From CAXSEF01 sp964236535 (GTDB taxonomy: Bacteria; Pseudomonadota; Alphaproteobacteria; Acetobacterales; Acetobacteraceae), in NCBI GenBank assembly GCA_964236535.1, contig CAXSEF010000039.1:1-27154 (forward strand): DNA of 27,154 nucleotides, given 5' to 3'. The notes beneath the pieces were generated by a model that saw only the letters and a list, made by a program, of their open reading frames with translations, ran no database searches and was not told the origin of the DNA. The number at the start of each line of letters is the position of its first letter. Position 1 is the stretch's first letter. Below are positions 15,727-23,436 of the stretch, in pieces. Made by a program: the position numbers and the translations under genes.

Positions 15727-16983
15727 ATGAACCGTATCCGCATCCGCGGTGGCCGCCCGCTTTCCGGCCGCATCGTTATCGGCGGGGCCAAGAACGCGGC
15801 GCTGCCGCTGCTGGCGTGCGGGCTGCTGACCGACGGCCGCCTGGTGCTGTCCAACGTCCCGCAGCTCGCCGACGTAGCGATGATGGCGGCGCTGCTGGCG
15901 CAGCACGGCATCGCGGTGGACGACCTGGGCCAGGGACGGACGCTGTCGCTGGGCGGCCCGATCACCAGCACCGAGGCGCCCTACGAAATCGTGCGCAAGA
16001 TGCGCGCCTCGATCCTGGTGCTGGGGCCGGTGCTGGCGCGCATGGGCGAGGCGCGGGTGTCGCTGCCAGGCGGCTGCGCGATCGGCACCCGGCCGGTGGA
16101 CCTGCACCTCAAGGGCCTGGAGCAGATGGGCGCGGTGATCCGCCTGGAAGGCGGCTACGTGCAGGCGGAAGCGCCGCGTGGACTGCGCGGGGCGGAGATC
16201 GTGCTGCCGTTCCCGTCAGTCGGCGCCACGGAGAACCTGCTGATGGCGGCCTCGTTGGCCGATGGACGAACGGTGCTCGCGAACGCGGCGCTGGAGCCGG
16301 AGATCGAGGACCTCTGCCGCTGCCTGATTGCGATGGGCGCGCGCATCGAGGGCGTGGGCACCGGGCGGCTGGTGGTGGACGGGCAGCGCAGCCTACCCGG
16401 AGGCGAACACCGCATTGTCGCCGACCGCATCGAGACCGGCACCTATGCGTGCGCCGCGGCAATCACCGGGGGCGAACTGCGGCTCGAGGGCGGGCGGGTC
16501 GCGCATCTTGGCGCGGTCGCGCGGACGATGCGCGAGGCGGGCGTGAAAATGGACGAGGAAGGCAATTCGCTCGTGGTGCGCCGTACTGGCGGGCTGCATG
16601 GCGTGGACGCGATGACCGAGCCCTACCCGGGCTTTCCGACCGACATGCAAGCGCAGTTCATGGCGTTGATGTCGGTGGCCGACGGGGCGTCGATGGTGAC
16701 CGAGACCATCTTCGAGAACCGGTTCATGCATGTGCCGGAGCTGAACCGCATGGGCGCGCGGATCAACGTGCACGGCGCGTCGGCAATCGTGCGCGGGGTG
16801 GGCGCGCTGCAGGGCGCGCAGGTGATGGCGACGGACCTGCGGGCCTCGGTGTCGCTGGTGCTGGCGGGCCTGGCCGCGCAGGGGGAGACGGTGGTGAGCC
16901 GAATCTATCACCTTGACCGCGGCTACGAGGCTGTGGAGCAAAAGCTCGCGGCGTGCGGGGCGGAGATCGAGCGGCTCGCGTGA
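15727..16983 (+). CDS. murA: UDP-N-acetylglucosamine 1-carboxyvinyltransferase
   Basis: First committed step of peptidoglycan synthesis: transfers enolpyruvate from PEP to UDP-GlcNAc. 418 residues, normal. The start MNRIRIRGGRPLSGRIVIGG is standard, with GAGGAG upstream. Lys22 and Asn23 in GGAKNAALPLLA; catalytic Cys117 in LPGGCAIGTRPVDLHLKGLE, so it is of the fosfomycin-sensitive Cys type. Later motifs SVGATENLLMAA, RIETGTYACAAAITGG, PGFPTDMQAQFMALM, TETIFENRFMHVPEL and YHLDRGYE complete the two inside-out alpha/beta domains. Confidence 0.97.
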   Translation: MNRIRIRGGRPLSGRIVIGGAKNAALPLLACGLLTDGRLVLSNVPQLADVAMMAALLAQHGIAVDDLGQGRTLSLGGPITSTEAPYEIVRKMRASILVLGPVLARMGEARVSLPGGCAIGTRPVDLHLKGLEQMGAVIRLEGGYVQAEAPRGLRGAEIVLPFPSVGATENLLMAASLADGRTVLANAALEPEIEDLCRCLIAMGARIEGVGTGRLVVDGQRSLPGGEHRIVADRIETGTYACAAAITGGELRLEGGRVAHLGAVARTMREAGVKMDEEGNSLVVRRTGGLHGVDAMTEPYPGFPTDMQAQFMALMSVADGASMVTETIFENRFMHVPELNRMGARINVHGASAIVRGVGALQGAQVMATDLRASVSLVLAGLAAQGETVVSRIYHLDRGYEAVEQKLAACGAEIERLA

Positions 16984-17353
16984 ACCGGCAACCGCGCCCT
17001 GTTCGTTTAATGTGGTCTGGCCGTGCAACGTGGCCTGGGCGCGACGTCGTAGCCCAGCTCCTGTAACTCCTGCTCGATGGCCAACATACGACGCTCAGCC
17101 GCTTGCAGCTGATACGGTTCGGCTTGCGGGTACGCGCTGGCAGCGTAGCCCGGTGCTTCAGGAGGGTGTCGTCAAGCAAATCTCCGCTTCATGCCGAGAG
17201 GCCCTGCCACGAACCTGAGCAGCCATCGTCAGAGAGTCGCCCGGGAACTGCTGGCCGCTCGTTGCCCGGCAGCGCCGCTCTGCCGGGTAAGCTCCCTGGC
17301 TATCCCCGTTCGGCCGGTGATAGGAAGCGATGGCCTGTTGCCGGAACCGTCGC
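16984..17353. other. Gap between murA and hisG with a relic open frame and a hairpin
   Basis: No intact gene. On the minus strand a frame ending in TAA at 17007-17009 reads YPQAEPYQLQAAERRMLAIE and continues QELQELGYDVAPR; the composition looks like real protein, but an in-frame TGA lies upstream near 17175 and the only ATG leaves about 22 residues, so I read it as a decayed 3' fragment of an unknown gene. On the plus strand CCCGGCAG-CGCCGCT-CTGCCGGG (17265-17287) is a perfect 8-bp hairpin 66 bases before the hisG start, and could be a terminator or leader structure. Confidence 0.4.
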
Positions 17354-18046
17354 ATGACCATCGTTTCTCCGATCGCCGCGCCGCCTCCGGACGCCGACGC
17401 GAAGCTGGTGCTGGCACTGCCGAAGGGCCGCATCCTGGGCGAGTGCGGACCGTTGCTGGCGCGTGCCGGCGTAGTGCCAGCGGCCGACATGATGGACGAG
17501 GACAGCCGGCGGCTGCGCTTCGAGACCAGCGATCCGCTGCTCGACGTGGTGCGCGTCCGCTCGTTCGACGTGGCGACGTTCGTCGCCTATGGCGGGGCGC
17601 AGCTCGGCATCTGCGGCGCCGACGTGCTGATGGAGTTCGACTATCCCGAGATCTATGCCCCGCTCGACCTGGGCATCGGGGCGTGCCGGGTATCGGTGGC
17701 GGAGCTTGTGACCACCGCTGGCAGCGACGATCCACTCCGCTGGTCCGACGTCCGTGTGGCCACGAAATACCCTGCGATCGCGCGACGGCACTTCGCGGCG
17801 CGCGGCGTGCATGCACAGGTCGTGCACCTGAACGGGGCGATGGAGCTGGCGCCGGGGCTTGGACTGTGCCGGCTGATCGTGGACTTGGTGCAGACGGGCT
17901 CGACCCTGAAGGCGAACGGTCTGCGCGAGACCGAGGTAATCGCGCACGTGACCAGCCGGCTGATCGTCAATCGCACGGCGCTGAAGACCAGGCCGGAGCA
18001 GGTGGGCGCCTGGGTTTCCCGGTTTCGCGAGGCGGTAGCACCTTGA
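17354..18046 (+). CDS. hisG: ATP phosphoribosyltransferase catalytic subunit (short form)
   Basis: First step of histidine synthesis: joins ATP and PRPP. At 230 residues it is the short form, lacking the C-terminal regulatory domain, and such enzymes need the HisRS-like partner HisZ, which is not in this window. Motifs: LALPKGRILGE, FVAYGGAQLGICGADVLMEF, RVATKYPAIARRHFA and the PRPP loop IVDLVQTGSTLKANGL. The chosen start MTIVSPIAAPPPDADAKLVL looks more like relatives; an ATG at 17330 in the same frame adds MACCRNRR and has the better ribosome site (AGGAAG), so it remains possible. Followed by two repeat copies and then hisD. Confidence 0.94.
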   Translation: MTIVSPIAAPPPDADAKLVLALPKGRILGECGPLLARAGVVPAADMMDEDSRRLRFETSDPLLDVVRVRSFDVATFVAYGGAQLGICGADVLMEFDYPEIYAPLDLGIGACRVSVAELVTTAGSDDPLRWSDVRVATKYPAIARRHFAARGVHAQVVHLNGAMELAPGLGLCRLIVDLVQTGSTLKANGLRETEVIAHVTSRLIVNRTALKTRPEQVGAWVSRFREAVAP

Positions 18047-18112
18047 AGCAGCCAGCAAGGCAAACGGCTCTGCTCTCTGGTCCCGCCAAGGGCCGAGCCG
18101 CTGGAACCCGTC
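18047..18112 (+). repeat. Palindromic repeat after hisG (forward copy)
   Basis: Begins four bases after the hisG stop: CAGCAAGGCAAACGGCTCTG, then CCCGCCAAGGGCCGAGCC and GCTGGAACCCG. It is one of the clearest copies of the dispersed element, with both stems recognisable. Confidence 0.6.
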
Positions 18113-18175
18113 TGTCAGAAAGCCGGTCGAGGGCGGCTCCCCTGGTCTGGCCATTCCAGCGGCCCAAGCAAGGCA

Positions 18176-18234
18176 CCGGAACCTTTAGCCAGCCTTGCCC
18201 TGGCGGGGCACAGGGGCAGCGCCTCTGGACTGGA
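18176..18234 (-). repeat. Palindromic repeat before hisD (reverse copy)
   Basis: Read in reverse: CCAGAGGCGCTGCCCCTGTG, then CCCCGCCAGGGCAAGGC and AAGGTTCCGG. It faces the forward copy at 18047, so the hisG-hisD gap consists largely of two opposed elements. Confidence 0.5.
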
Positions 18235-18257
18235 TCACGTTTTTCTCCGGAGCGCCG

Positions 18258-19547
18258 ATGATCCGTCTGCACACGGCTGACGCGGCATTTGAGCGACAGT
18301 TCGCAGCGCTGCTCGACCAGGCGCGAGAGACCACGGCGCGGGTGGACGACGCGGTCCGCGTCATCATCGCCGATGTCCGGACCCGCGGTGACGCGGCGCT
18401 GTGCGAGTACACGGCGCGTTTCGACCGGCTGGAGCTGGCGCCGGCGGCGCTGCGGGTCCAGGCCTACGAGATCGACGCGGCGGCGGCAGGCGTGGCACCA
18501 GAGCTGGCGGCGGCACTAGATCTGGCCGCAGAGCGGATCGAGGCGTTCCATCGCATGCAGCTCCCGGCCGATCTGGAAACCGTGGACGATGCGGGCGTGC
18601 GGCTCGGGATGCGCTGGAACGCACTGGATGCGGTCGGGCTGTACGTTCCAGGCGGCAAGGCCGTCTATCCGTCTTCCGTGCTGATGAACGCGATCCCGGC
18701 GCGGGTGGCCGGCGTGGCGCGGATCGCGATGTGTGTCCCCTGCCCCGGCGGCATACTGAACCCGCTGGTGCTGGCGGCAGCGCGACGGGCCGGAGTCAGC
18801 GAGGTGTATCGCGTGGGCGGGGCGCAGGCGGTGGCCGCACTCGCATGGGGGACGGCGACGATCCCCCCGGTGGACCGCATCGTGGGCCCGGGCAACGCCT
18901 ACGTCGCGGAAGCCAAGCGCCAGGTGTTCGGCCGCGTCGGCATCGACGGGATCGCCGGACCGTCCGAGGTGGTAGTGATCGCGGATGCGGACAACGACCC
19001 GCGTCACGTGGCGATCGACCTGCTGGCGCAGGCGGAGCATGATGAGTCGGCGCAGTCGATCCTGATCACCGACAATGCCGGGTTCGCCGACCAGGTGGTG
19101 GCCGCCGTGGCGGCGGAGCTGCTGATGCTGCCGCGAGCGGCGATCGCAGGGGCCAGCTGGCACAACCACGGCGCGGTGATCGTGGCGCGTGGACTGGATG
19201 AGGCTGCGGCACTGTGCGATCGGCTAGCGCCAGAGCATCTGCAGCTGATGGTGGCCGAGCCCGAGGCGCTGTTCGCGCGGATTCGCCACGCCGGTGCGGC
19301 GTTCCTCGGGCGGTGGTGCCCGGAGGCGCTCGGCGACTACGTGGCGGGTCCGAATCATGTGCTGCCGACCGGGCGGACTGCGCGGTTCGCATCGGGGCTG
19401 TCGGTGTTCGATTTCCTCAAGCGCACGACCTGGGTGGCGGCGAACCAAGCGGCGCTGGCGCGGATCGGCCCCGCGGCGATAGCGCTGGCGGATGCGGAGG
19501 GGCTTGGAGCCCATGCGCGCAGCGTGGCGGTGCGGCTGGGCCAGTAG
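18258..19547 (+). CDS. hisD: Histidinol dehydrogenase
   Basis: Zinc enzyme that oxidises L-histidinol to L-histidine in two NAD-dependent steps. 429 residues, normal. The start MIRLHTADAAFERQFAALLD has GGAG five bases upstream. Motifs: GLYVPGGKAVYPSSVLMNAI, RVGGAQAVAALAWGT, VDRIVGPGNAYVAEAK and GPSEVVVIAD. The metal and catalytic residues expected for the family are present: Gln258 and His261 in LLAQAEHDE, Glu326 and His327 in LAPEHLQL, Asp360 in EALGDYVAGPNH and His419 in GAHARSV. With hisG upstream this is a split part of the his pathway; other his genes are elsewhere. Confidence 0.97.
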   Translation: MIRLHTADAAFERQFAALLDQARETTARVDDAVRVIIADVRTRGDAALCEYTARFDRLELAPAALRVQAYEIDAAAAGVAPELAAALDLAAERIEAFHRMQLPADLETVDDAGVRLGMRWNALDAVGLYVPGGKAVYPSSVLMNAIPARVAGVARIAMCVPCPGGILNPLVLAAARRAGVSEVYRVGGAQAVAALAWGTATIPPVDRIVGPGNAYVAEAKRQVFGRVGIDGIAGPSEVVVIADADNDPRHVAIDLLAQAEHDESAQSILITDNAGFADQVVAAVAAELLMLPRAAIAGASWHNHGAVIVARGLDEAAALCDRLAPEHLQLMVAEPEALFARIRHAGAAFLGRWCPEALGDYVAGPNHVLPTGRTARFASGLSVFDFLKRTTWVAANQAALARIGPAAIALADAEGLGAHARSVAVRLGQ

Positions 19548-19604
19548 CGGTTCACCCGGAACGACATACGTCCGGACGCGGACCTGCCCTCGCGGGCAAC
19601 GCGC

Positions 19605-19633
19605 TTGACCCGGCTTGGCGGTGTCATCATGTT
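19605..19633 (+). promoter_or_regulatory. Candidate infA promoter
   Basis: TTGACC at 19605-19610 with a 17-base spacer to CATGTT (19628-19633). The -35 is good; the -10 matches only three of six. It lies 41 bases before the infA ATG. Confidence 0.3.
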
Positions 19634-19673
19634 CCGGCCCGAAACCCAGTCTTACGGCTATCCAAGGATATCG

Positions 19674-19892
19674 ATGTCCAAAGAAGACATGATCGAGTTC
19701 AGCGGAATGGTGATGGAGCTGCTGCCTAATGCCATGTTTCGCGTGAAGCTAGACAACGAGCATACGATCCTGGCGCATACCAGCGGCAAAATGCGCAAGA
19801 ACCGTATCCGGGTCCTGGCCGGCGACCGGGTGAACGTCGAAATGACGCCCTACGACCTGTCCAAAGGCCGGATAACATTCCGCTTCAAGTAG
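19674..19892 (+). CDS. infA: Translation initiation factor IF-1
   Basis: Single S1/OB-fold factor that binds the ribosomal A site during initiation. 72 residues, exactly the family length: starts MSKEDMIEFSGMVMELLPNA and has the S1 core FRVKLDNEHTILAHTSGKMR and GDRVNVEMTPYDLSKGRITF. AAGGA lies five bases upstream. The frame is open 23 codons further upstream without similarity. Directly after the stop, CCGCTT-C-AAGCGG forms a short palindrome. First gene of the conserved infA-maf-RNase E/G-yacG string. Confidence 0.97.
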   Translation: MSKEDMIEFSGMVMELLPNAMFRVKLDNEHTILAHTSGKMRKNRIRVLAGDRVNVEMTPYDLSKGRITFRFK

Positions 19893-19936
19893 GTCCGCTT
19901 CAAGCGGGCGCACGTCAGGCTGGACGCTCTCCGGCA

Positions 19937-20617
19937 GTGCCGCATCAAGCGCGGCCCGTCCAGACAGGGCCGGTTCAGACCGGATCGCTTGAAGCAGAGG
20001 CTGCGGGGTTCGCCGCCGAAGCGACATCAGGCCCGTCATGCAGAAGCTTCACTCCGCTCATCCTCGCCAGCGCCAGCCCGCGCCGTCTGCAACTGCTGGC
20101 GCAGCTTGGCCTTGCGCCGGACAACGTTGTCGCCCCCGACATCGACGAGAACCCGCAGCCCGACGAAATCCCTCGCTTGTACGTCGAGCGCATGGCCCGG
20201 CAAAAGGCGCACGCCGCCTCTAGCCCCGGCGCCTTCGTGCTGGCTGCCGACACCGTGGTCGCGGTCGGGCGGCGCATCCTGCCCAAGGCGGAGACCGAGG
20301 CACAGGCTCGGCAGTGCCTTGCGCTGCTGTCCGGGCGCCGGCACCATGTGCTCACCGCGCTGGTCCTGGTCGCACCCGAGGGCGAGCGCGCCGAGCGGCT
20401 ATGCGACAGCGTGGTCGCGTTCAACCGGATCACCGATGCGCAGATCGAAGCCTATCTCGTAAGCGGCGAGTGGAAGGGCAAGGCGGGCGGCTACGCGATC
20501 CAGGGCCGGGCAGCAGGCTTCGTCCGCTTTCTCTCCGGCAGCTATTCAGGCGTGGTCGGCCTGCCGCTGTTCGAGACGGCGCAACTGCTGCGCGGGCGCG
20601 GCTACCTGCGGCCCTGA
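19937..20617 (+). CDS. maf: Maf-family nucleoside triphosphate pyrophosphatase
   Basis: Hydrolyses non-canonical or excess nucleoside triphosphates; the spacing and the IQGRAAGFV...GSYSGVVGLPL end resemble the dTTP/UTP pyrophosphatase (YhdE) subgroup. Motifs: ILASASPRRLQLL, PDIDENPQPDEIP, VERMARQKA, FVLAADTVV and the KGKAGGYAIQG loop. The start is a GTG giving 226 residues; the first ~35 residues before TPLILASASPRR are non-family, yet no ATG, GTG or TTG lies in frame closer to the core, so the GTG is the only standard choice. An inverted pair CGCTTCAAGCGG/CGCTTGAAGC brackets this start region. Downstream of infA by 44 bases. Confidence 0.9.
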   Translation: MPHQARPVQTGPVQTGSLEAEAAGFAAEATSGPSCRSFTPLILASASPRRLQLLAQLGLAPDNVVAPDIDENPQPDEIPRLYVERMARQKAHAASSPGAFVLAADTVVAVGRRILPKAETEAQARQCLALLSGRRHHVLTALVLVAPEGERAERLCDSVVAFNRITDAQIEAYLVSGEWKGKAGGYAIQGRAAGFVRFLSGSYSGVVGLPLFETAQLLRGRGYLRP

Positions 20618-20835
20618 AGCCGGGTGCCGGATTCGAACGCCACGGCATGACACGCTCAGCATGGAGTTCCGGTTCTGCACACGAGCCGGCGCCGGTCGGC
20701 CCGTCGGGAACCGAGCGGCGTCGAACTGTGGAATCTGATGAATGCATCGCTGCAAGTTACTGCGCGCCGGAGACGGTTTGTGATTTCCTCCGTGAGACGG
20801 GCGGCAGACGCGGAGCAGGCCGCACCGAGAAGTTC

Positions 20836-21102
20836 ATGCGCCCGAGCGCCATTGTCTTCGCCCTTTCCTTGCTGCCTGACGCTGCGTCGGCGGCGGAGGC
20901 CATGGCGACGACATCCCAGGGATCGGTGTGCTCGCCCGCAGACGCGCTCGCCAGGCTGACCTTGCCAAACCGCAGCAGCCGGCCAGGCCAGCCCGGCAAG
21001 ATGCCCGAGGACACGACGTCACCCGCCGGTTGCATTCCGATCCCGTTGGGCGAGCAGGCCCATCGTCCTGGCCGCTCATTTCGTGTGGGCGGCGCAGCCT
21101 GA
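20836..21102 (+). CDS. Possible small secreted protein, unknown
   Basis: 88 residues from an ATG preceded by GAGAAG. The N-terminus reads like a signal peptide: MRP, hydrophobic AIVFALSLL, then PDAASAAEA with Ala-x-Ala cleavage options. The mature part is polar and Pro-rich with two cysteines (32 and 66; TSPAGCIPIPLGEQA). I do not recognise it. It sits between maf and the RNase E/G gene, where related genomes usually have nothing. Its stop TGA overlaps a CTG that could start the next gene. It may instead be chance, since long open frames are common in DNA this GC-rich; the signal-like start and the position are the only support. Confidence 0.35.
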   Translation: MRPSAIVFALSLLPDAASAAEAMATTSQGSVCSPADALARLTLPNRSSRPGQPGKMPEDTTSPAGCIPIPLGEQAHRPGRSFRVGGAA

Positions 21103-22235
21103 GCAATCCAAGCTCGAACGGTCTGCACCTGCTCGCAGCCGCATCGCCGGGCGAGACCCGTGTGGCGCTGGTGCAGGGTGCGGTGCTGCTGCGTTACGCA
21201 GTCGAGCGGCCGGGCAGGCCAAACGGGGTTGGCGATCTGCATCGCGGGCGGATCGCCGCACGTCGACCGGCGCTGGCCGGCAGCTTCGTGGTGCTGGGCG
21301 GCGACGAGGCGCAGGGCTTCCTGCCGGACAGCGACGGCGCGGCAGGGCTCGCAGAGGGCTCGCTGCTCGGTGTGCGGGTGGTGCGGGCGGCACAGGGCGG
21401 CAAAGGGCCGCGGCTCTCTGCGCGGCTCAGCGAGGCGGACGCAGAGGCCGATGGCGGCAAGGTGAGGCTGGTGGCGCGCGGACCCGGCGCGCTGGAGCGG
21501 CTGGCATGGGCGCATCCCGCGGCACCGATCGTGACCGACGACGCAGTGCTCGCAGCACAGGTGCGATCCTGGGCCGCGGACGTATCGGTTGCTGCGCGGG
21601 CGTTCGACGATGCGCTGGAGGCGGAGATCGAGGCGCTGGCTGCGGCCGAGGCGTGGCTGCCGGGCGGGCTGCGCGCCAGCATCCATCCGACCCCGGCGCT
21701 GGTCGCGATCGACGTGGACAGCGGCGCTGCCAGCAGTGCGCGCACCCCCAAGCCGGCCGCGCAGCGCGAGGCCAACCGCGCCGCCCTGCCTGCGCTGGCT
21801 CGCCAGATCGTACTGCGCAATCTGTCCGGCGCTATTCTGATCGACCTCGCCGGACTGTCCGCCAAACGCAGGGCGAGCCTGGGGCCGGCGCTGACCAAGG
21901 CGCTCGCCGTGGACCCGCTCGGGGCCAGGCTGTTGGGCTTCACCACGCTGGGGCTGGCCGAGATCGTGCGTGCCCGAGTGCACCCGCCGCTGCACGAGGT
22001 GCTGGCTGGGCCGCACGCGGCCGGGCTTGTGGCGCTGCGCACGGTGGCGCGTGCGGTCGCCGCGGAGCCGGCGGTCGCGCGAGCGCTGCGCGCCGCCCCA
22101 GATGTGGTAGCAGCGCTGCAGGCCGACCCGGTCGCGCTGGGGGACCTTGCACGGCATGCCGGACGGGCCCTGATCCTGCGCAGCGACCCGGTGCTGGCCC
22201 CGGGAGCGTGGACAATGGAGACTGCACTTGGCTGA
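21099..22235 (+). CDS. RNase E/G-family ribonuclease (short form)
   Basis: Short relative of RNase E/G, as found between maf and yacG in Alphaproteobacteria; expected to cleave single-stranded RNA 5' ends or rRNA precursors. The conserved part begins at HLLAAASPGETRVALVQ (about 21126). S1-like region GDLHRGRIAARRPALAGSFV and FLPDSDGAAGL; catalytic-domain remnants with two acidic sites, ALVAIDVDSGAAS and GAILIDLAGLSAKRR, matching the metal-binding Asp pair. The zinc-link CPxC motif and the C-terminal scaffold are absent. The frame is open from a GTG at 20928 but those residues are unlike the family; no ATG, GTG or TTG lies nearer. I chose CTG 21099, which overlaps the preceding TGA and gives (M)SNPSSNGLHLLAAASPGE. 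Overlaps yacG by 8 bases. Confidence 0.8.
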   Translation: MSNPSSNGLHLLAAASPGETRVALVQGAVLLRYAVERPGRPNGVGDLHRGRIAARRPALAGSFVVLGGDEAQGFLPDSDGAAGLAEGSLLGVRVVRAAQGGKGPRLSARLSEADAEADGGKVRLVARGPGALERLAWAHPAAPIVTDDAVLAAQVRSWAADVSVAARAFDDALEAEIEALAAAEAWLPGGLRASIHPTPALVAIDVDSGAASSARTPKPAAQREANRAALPALARQIVLRNLSGAILIDLAGLSAKRRASLGPALTKALAVDPLGARLLGFTTLGLAEIVRARVHPPLHEVLAGPHAAGLVALRTVARAVAAEPAVARALRAAPDVVAALQADPVALGDLARHAGRALILRSDPVLAPGAWTMETALG

Positions 22236-22632
22236 CCCACCCTGCCCTATCTGCGGCCGACCAGCGATGCGCGACGCGCGGCCGTTCTGCTCCAGGCGCT
22301 GCGCCGACGTGGACCTCGGACGTTGGTTCAGCGGGACCTACAGCGTTCCCGAGACGAAGGTGGCGCCGGAGGAAGACGAGACTTGCGCACGGGCCGAAGC
22401 AGGCAAGGCAGGGTTCTGCCCAAACCCACCGAAGGGTGGGGCCCTTGGAAAGCTTTCTCTGAGCCCGATTTTCGGCATTTTCGAGGGTCGAGGAATCGGT
22501 TCTTCCTGTGTTTGGTTCCCTGGGAAGGCTGAGCTCTCATGGAGGACACGATGGACCCGTGGAATGCGAACATGGGTATCTGCAGCGGTCGCAGCCTGCT
22601 CGATGCGGTCCGCTCCCGTGCCTGCGTGGTGA
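22228..22632 (+). CDS. yacG: DNA gyrase inhibitor YacG-like zinc protein with aberrant C-terminus
   Basis: Small zinc-finger protein; E. coli YacG binds GyrB and inhibits gyrase. The TTG start (MADPPCPICGRPAM) overlaps the end of the RNase gene. The zinc site is complete: Cys6 and Cys9, Cys21 and Cys25, followed by the family's CADVDLGRWFSGTYSVP. Relatives are about 55-70 residues. Here the frame runs to 134: after about residue 52 it translates a palindromic repeat (KAGFCPNPPKGGALGKLSLS) and then transposase debris, ending in the debris. The native stop appears to have been lost. The zinc core should still fold; the tail is probably non-native. Confidence 0.8.
   Translation: MADPPCPICGRPAMRDARPFCSRRCADVDLGRWFSGTYSVPETKVAPEEDETCARAEAGKAGFCPNPPKGGALGKLSLSPIFGIFEGRGIGSSCVWFPGKAELSWRTRWTRGMRTWVSAAVAACSMRSAPVPAW
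22396..22460 (+). repeat. Palindromic repeat within the yacG 3' region
   Basis: GAAGCAGGCAAGGCAGGGTT, then CTGCCC; CCCACC-GAAG-GGTGGG (22425-22440) is a perfect 6-bp hairpin; then GGGGCCCTTGGAAAGC. It is the closest copy to the family form and lies where a terminator for yacG would be expected, but inside the open frame. Confidence 0.65.
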
Positions 22633-23130
22633 CGCGCCTGCGGCTCGACGCTTGCCTGTTCGCACCGGCGCCGCGACGCTTGCCGCGCTGCGTCGGCAGA
22701 CGCCGCGAACCGGCGGCCGGCTGCCGACACCGCAGCAGCGGTTGACCGGTCCCGCCACCGCGTGGCGGCTGCATACCGTGCCCCACTGGCATGGTGCCGG
22801 CGAGCGACAGGCCGAACCGGCCACCGGGTGCGCCGTCCGGAGCCGTCCCGGCAGACCCGTCGTGCCGCTGCGCCGGCCGCTCGTCCGTGATCCGGCCGGC
22901 CGCTTCAAGCCCGGGTCCCTGCTCGCCATGGACACCGACGTCGATCCTGCCGACATGCTCGCCTGGTTTGTCCGTTGCCGGTCGATCGAGGTCACCTTCG
23001 GCGAGGTCAGGCGTCACCTCGGGGTCGAAACACAGCGCCGGTGGACCGATCGCGCGACCGCTTGCACCACGCCGATGCCGTTCGGCCCGTGCTTGCTCGT
23101 TGTCCTGTTCGCCGACGACATCCAGCACGC
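22560..23130 (+). pseudogene. Decayed DDE transposase (C-terminal half)
   Basis: Two frames together give the C-terminal half of a DDE transposase of the IS4/IS701-like type common in Acetobacteraceae. The first piece, near 22596-22680, reads LLDAVRSRACVVTRLRLDAC. A frameshift near 22690 leads to GGRLPTPQQRLTGPATAWRL, then VPLRRPLVRDPAGRFKPGSL, then WFVRCRSIEVTFGEVRRHLG, VETQRRWTDRA and a hydrophobic end, with the final catalytic Glu in the EVTFGEVR region. The N-terminal half with the first two Asp residues is missing and I found no terminal inverted repeats or target duplication. Boundaries are approximate and the family name is from memory of motifs. It separates yacG from the cys operon. 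Confidence 0.7.
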
Positions 23131-23386
23131 CAGTACCGCTGGCGCGGGTGGACGGGGCGGAGCATCGGTTCCTCTCCGCAGGAATCCTCCGGGCTGAGGC
23201 CTGCGGCGGCTGCAGGTCTGGGTGCGTCTTCCCAGGAACGCCGCATCCGGCCGGCACGTGGTCTCGGTGTGCAACGGATTGACGCCGTTAGCCAATCCTG
23301 GGGTCCGCCTGTCCTGGTGGCTCCCGGCAGAGCCTGCGCCTCCCAGCTTTCCGGCTCGATCTGGCGCAGGTCCGAACGCGGTCATT

Positions 23387-23414
23387 GTCTCCTGGCGGCT
23401 TTCGGACATATTAC
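23387..23414 (+). promoter_or_regulatory. Candidate cysHDN promoter
   Basis: TTGTCT (23387-23392) and TATTAC (23409-23414) with a 16-base spacer, just upstream of the cysH ribosome site. Local AT content rises here in otherwise GC-rich DNA. No CysB- or Cbl-type site could be identified by eye. Confidence 0.35.
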
Positions 23415-23436
23415 CATCACTGGACGGAGAATTCTC

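Noticed and set aside
20627..20643. T-arm-like sequence on the minus strand (GTTCGAATCCGGC), a possible tRNA end or attachment site
   Set aside because: The flanking bases do not form a T stem and no acceptor or anticodon arm exists; chance match.
20757..22157. 466-codon minus-strand open frame opposite the RNase E/G gene
   Set aside because: No family features; the plus strand carries the conserved RNase motifs and gene order.
22328..23257. 309-codon minus-strand frame over yacG and the transposase relic
   Set aside because: Shadow; the plus strand gives transposase motifs in two frames, which explains the sequence better.
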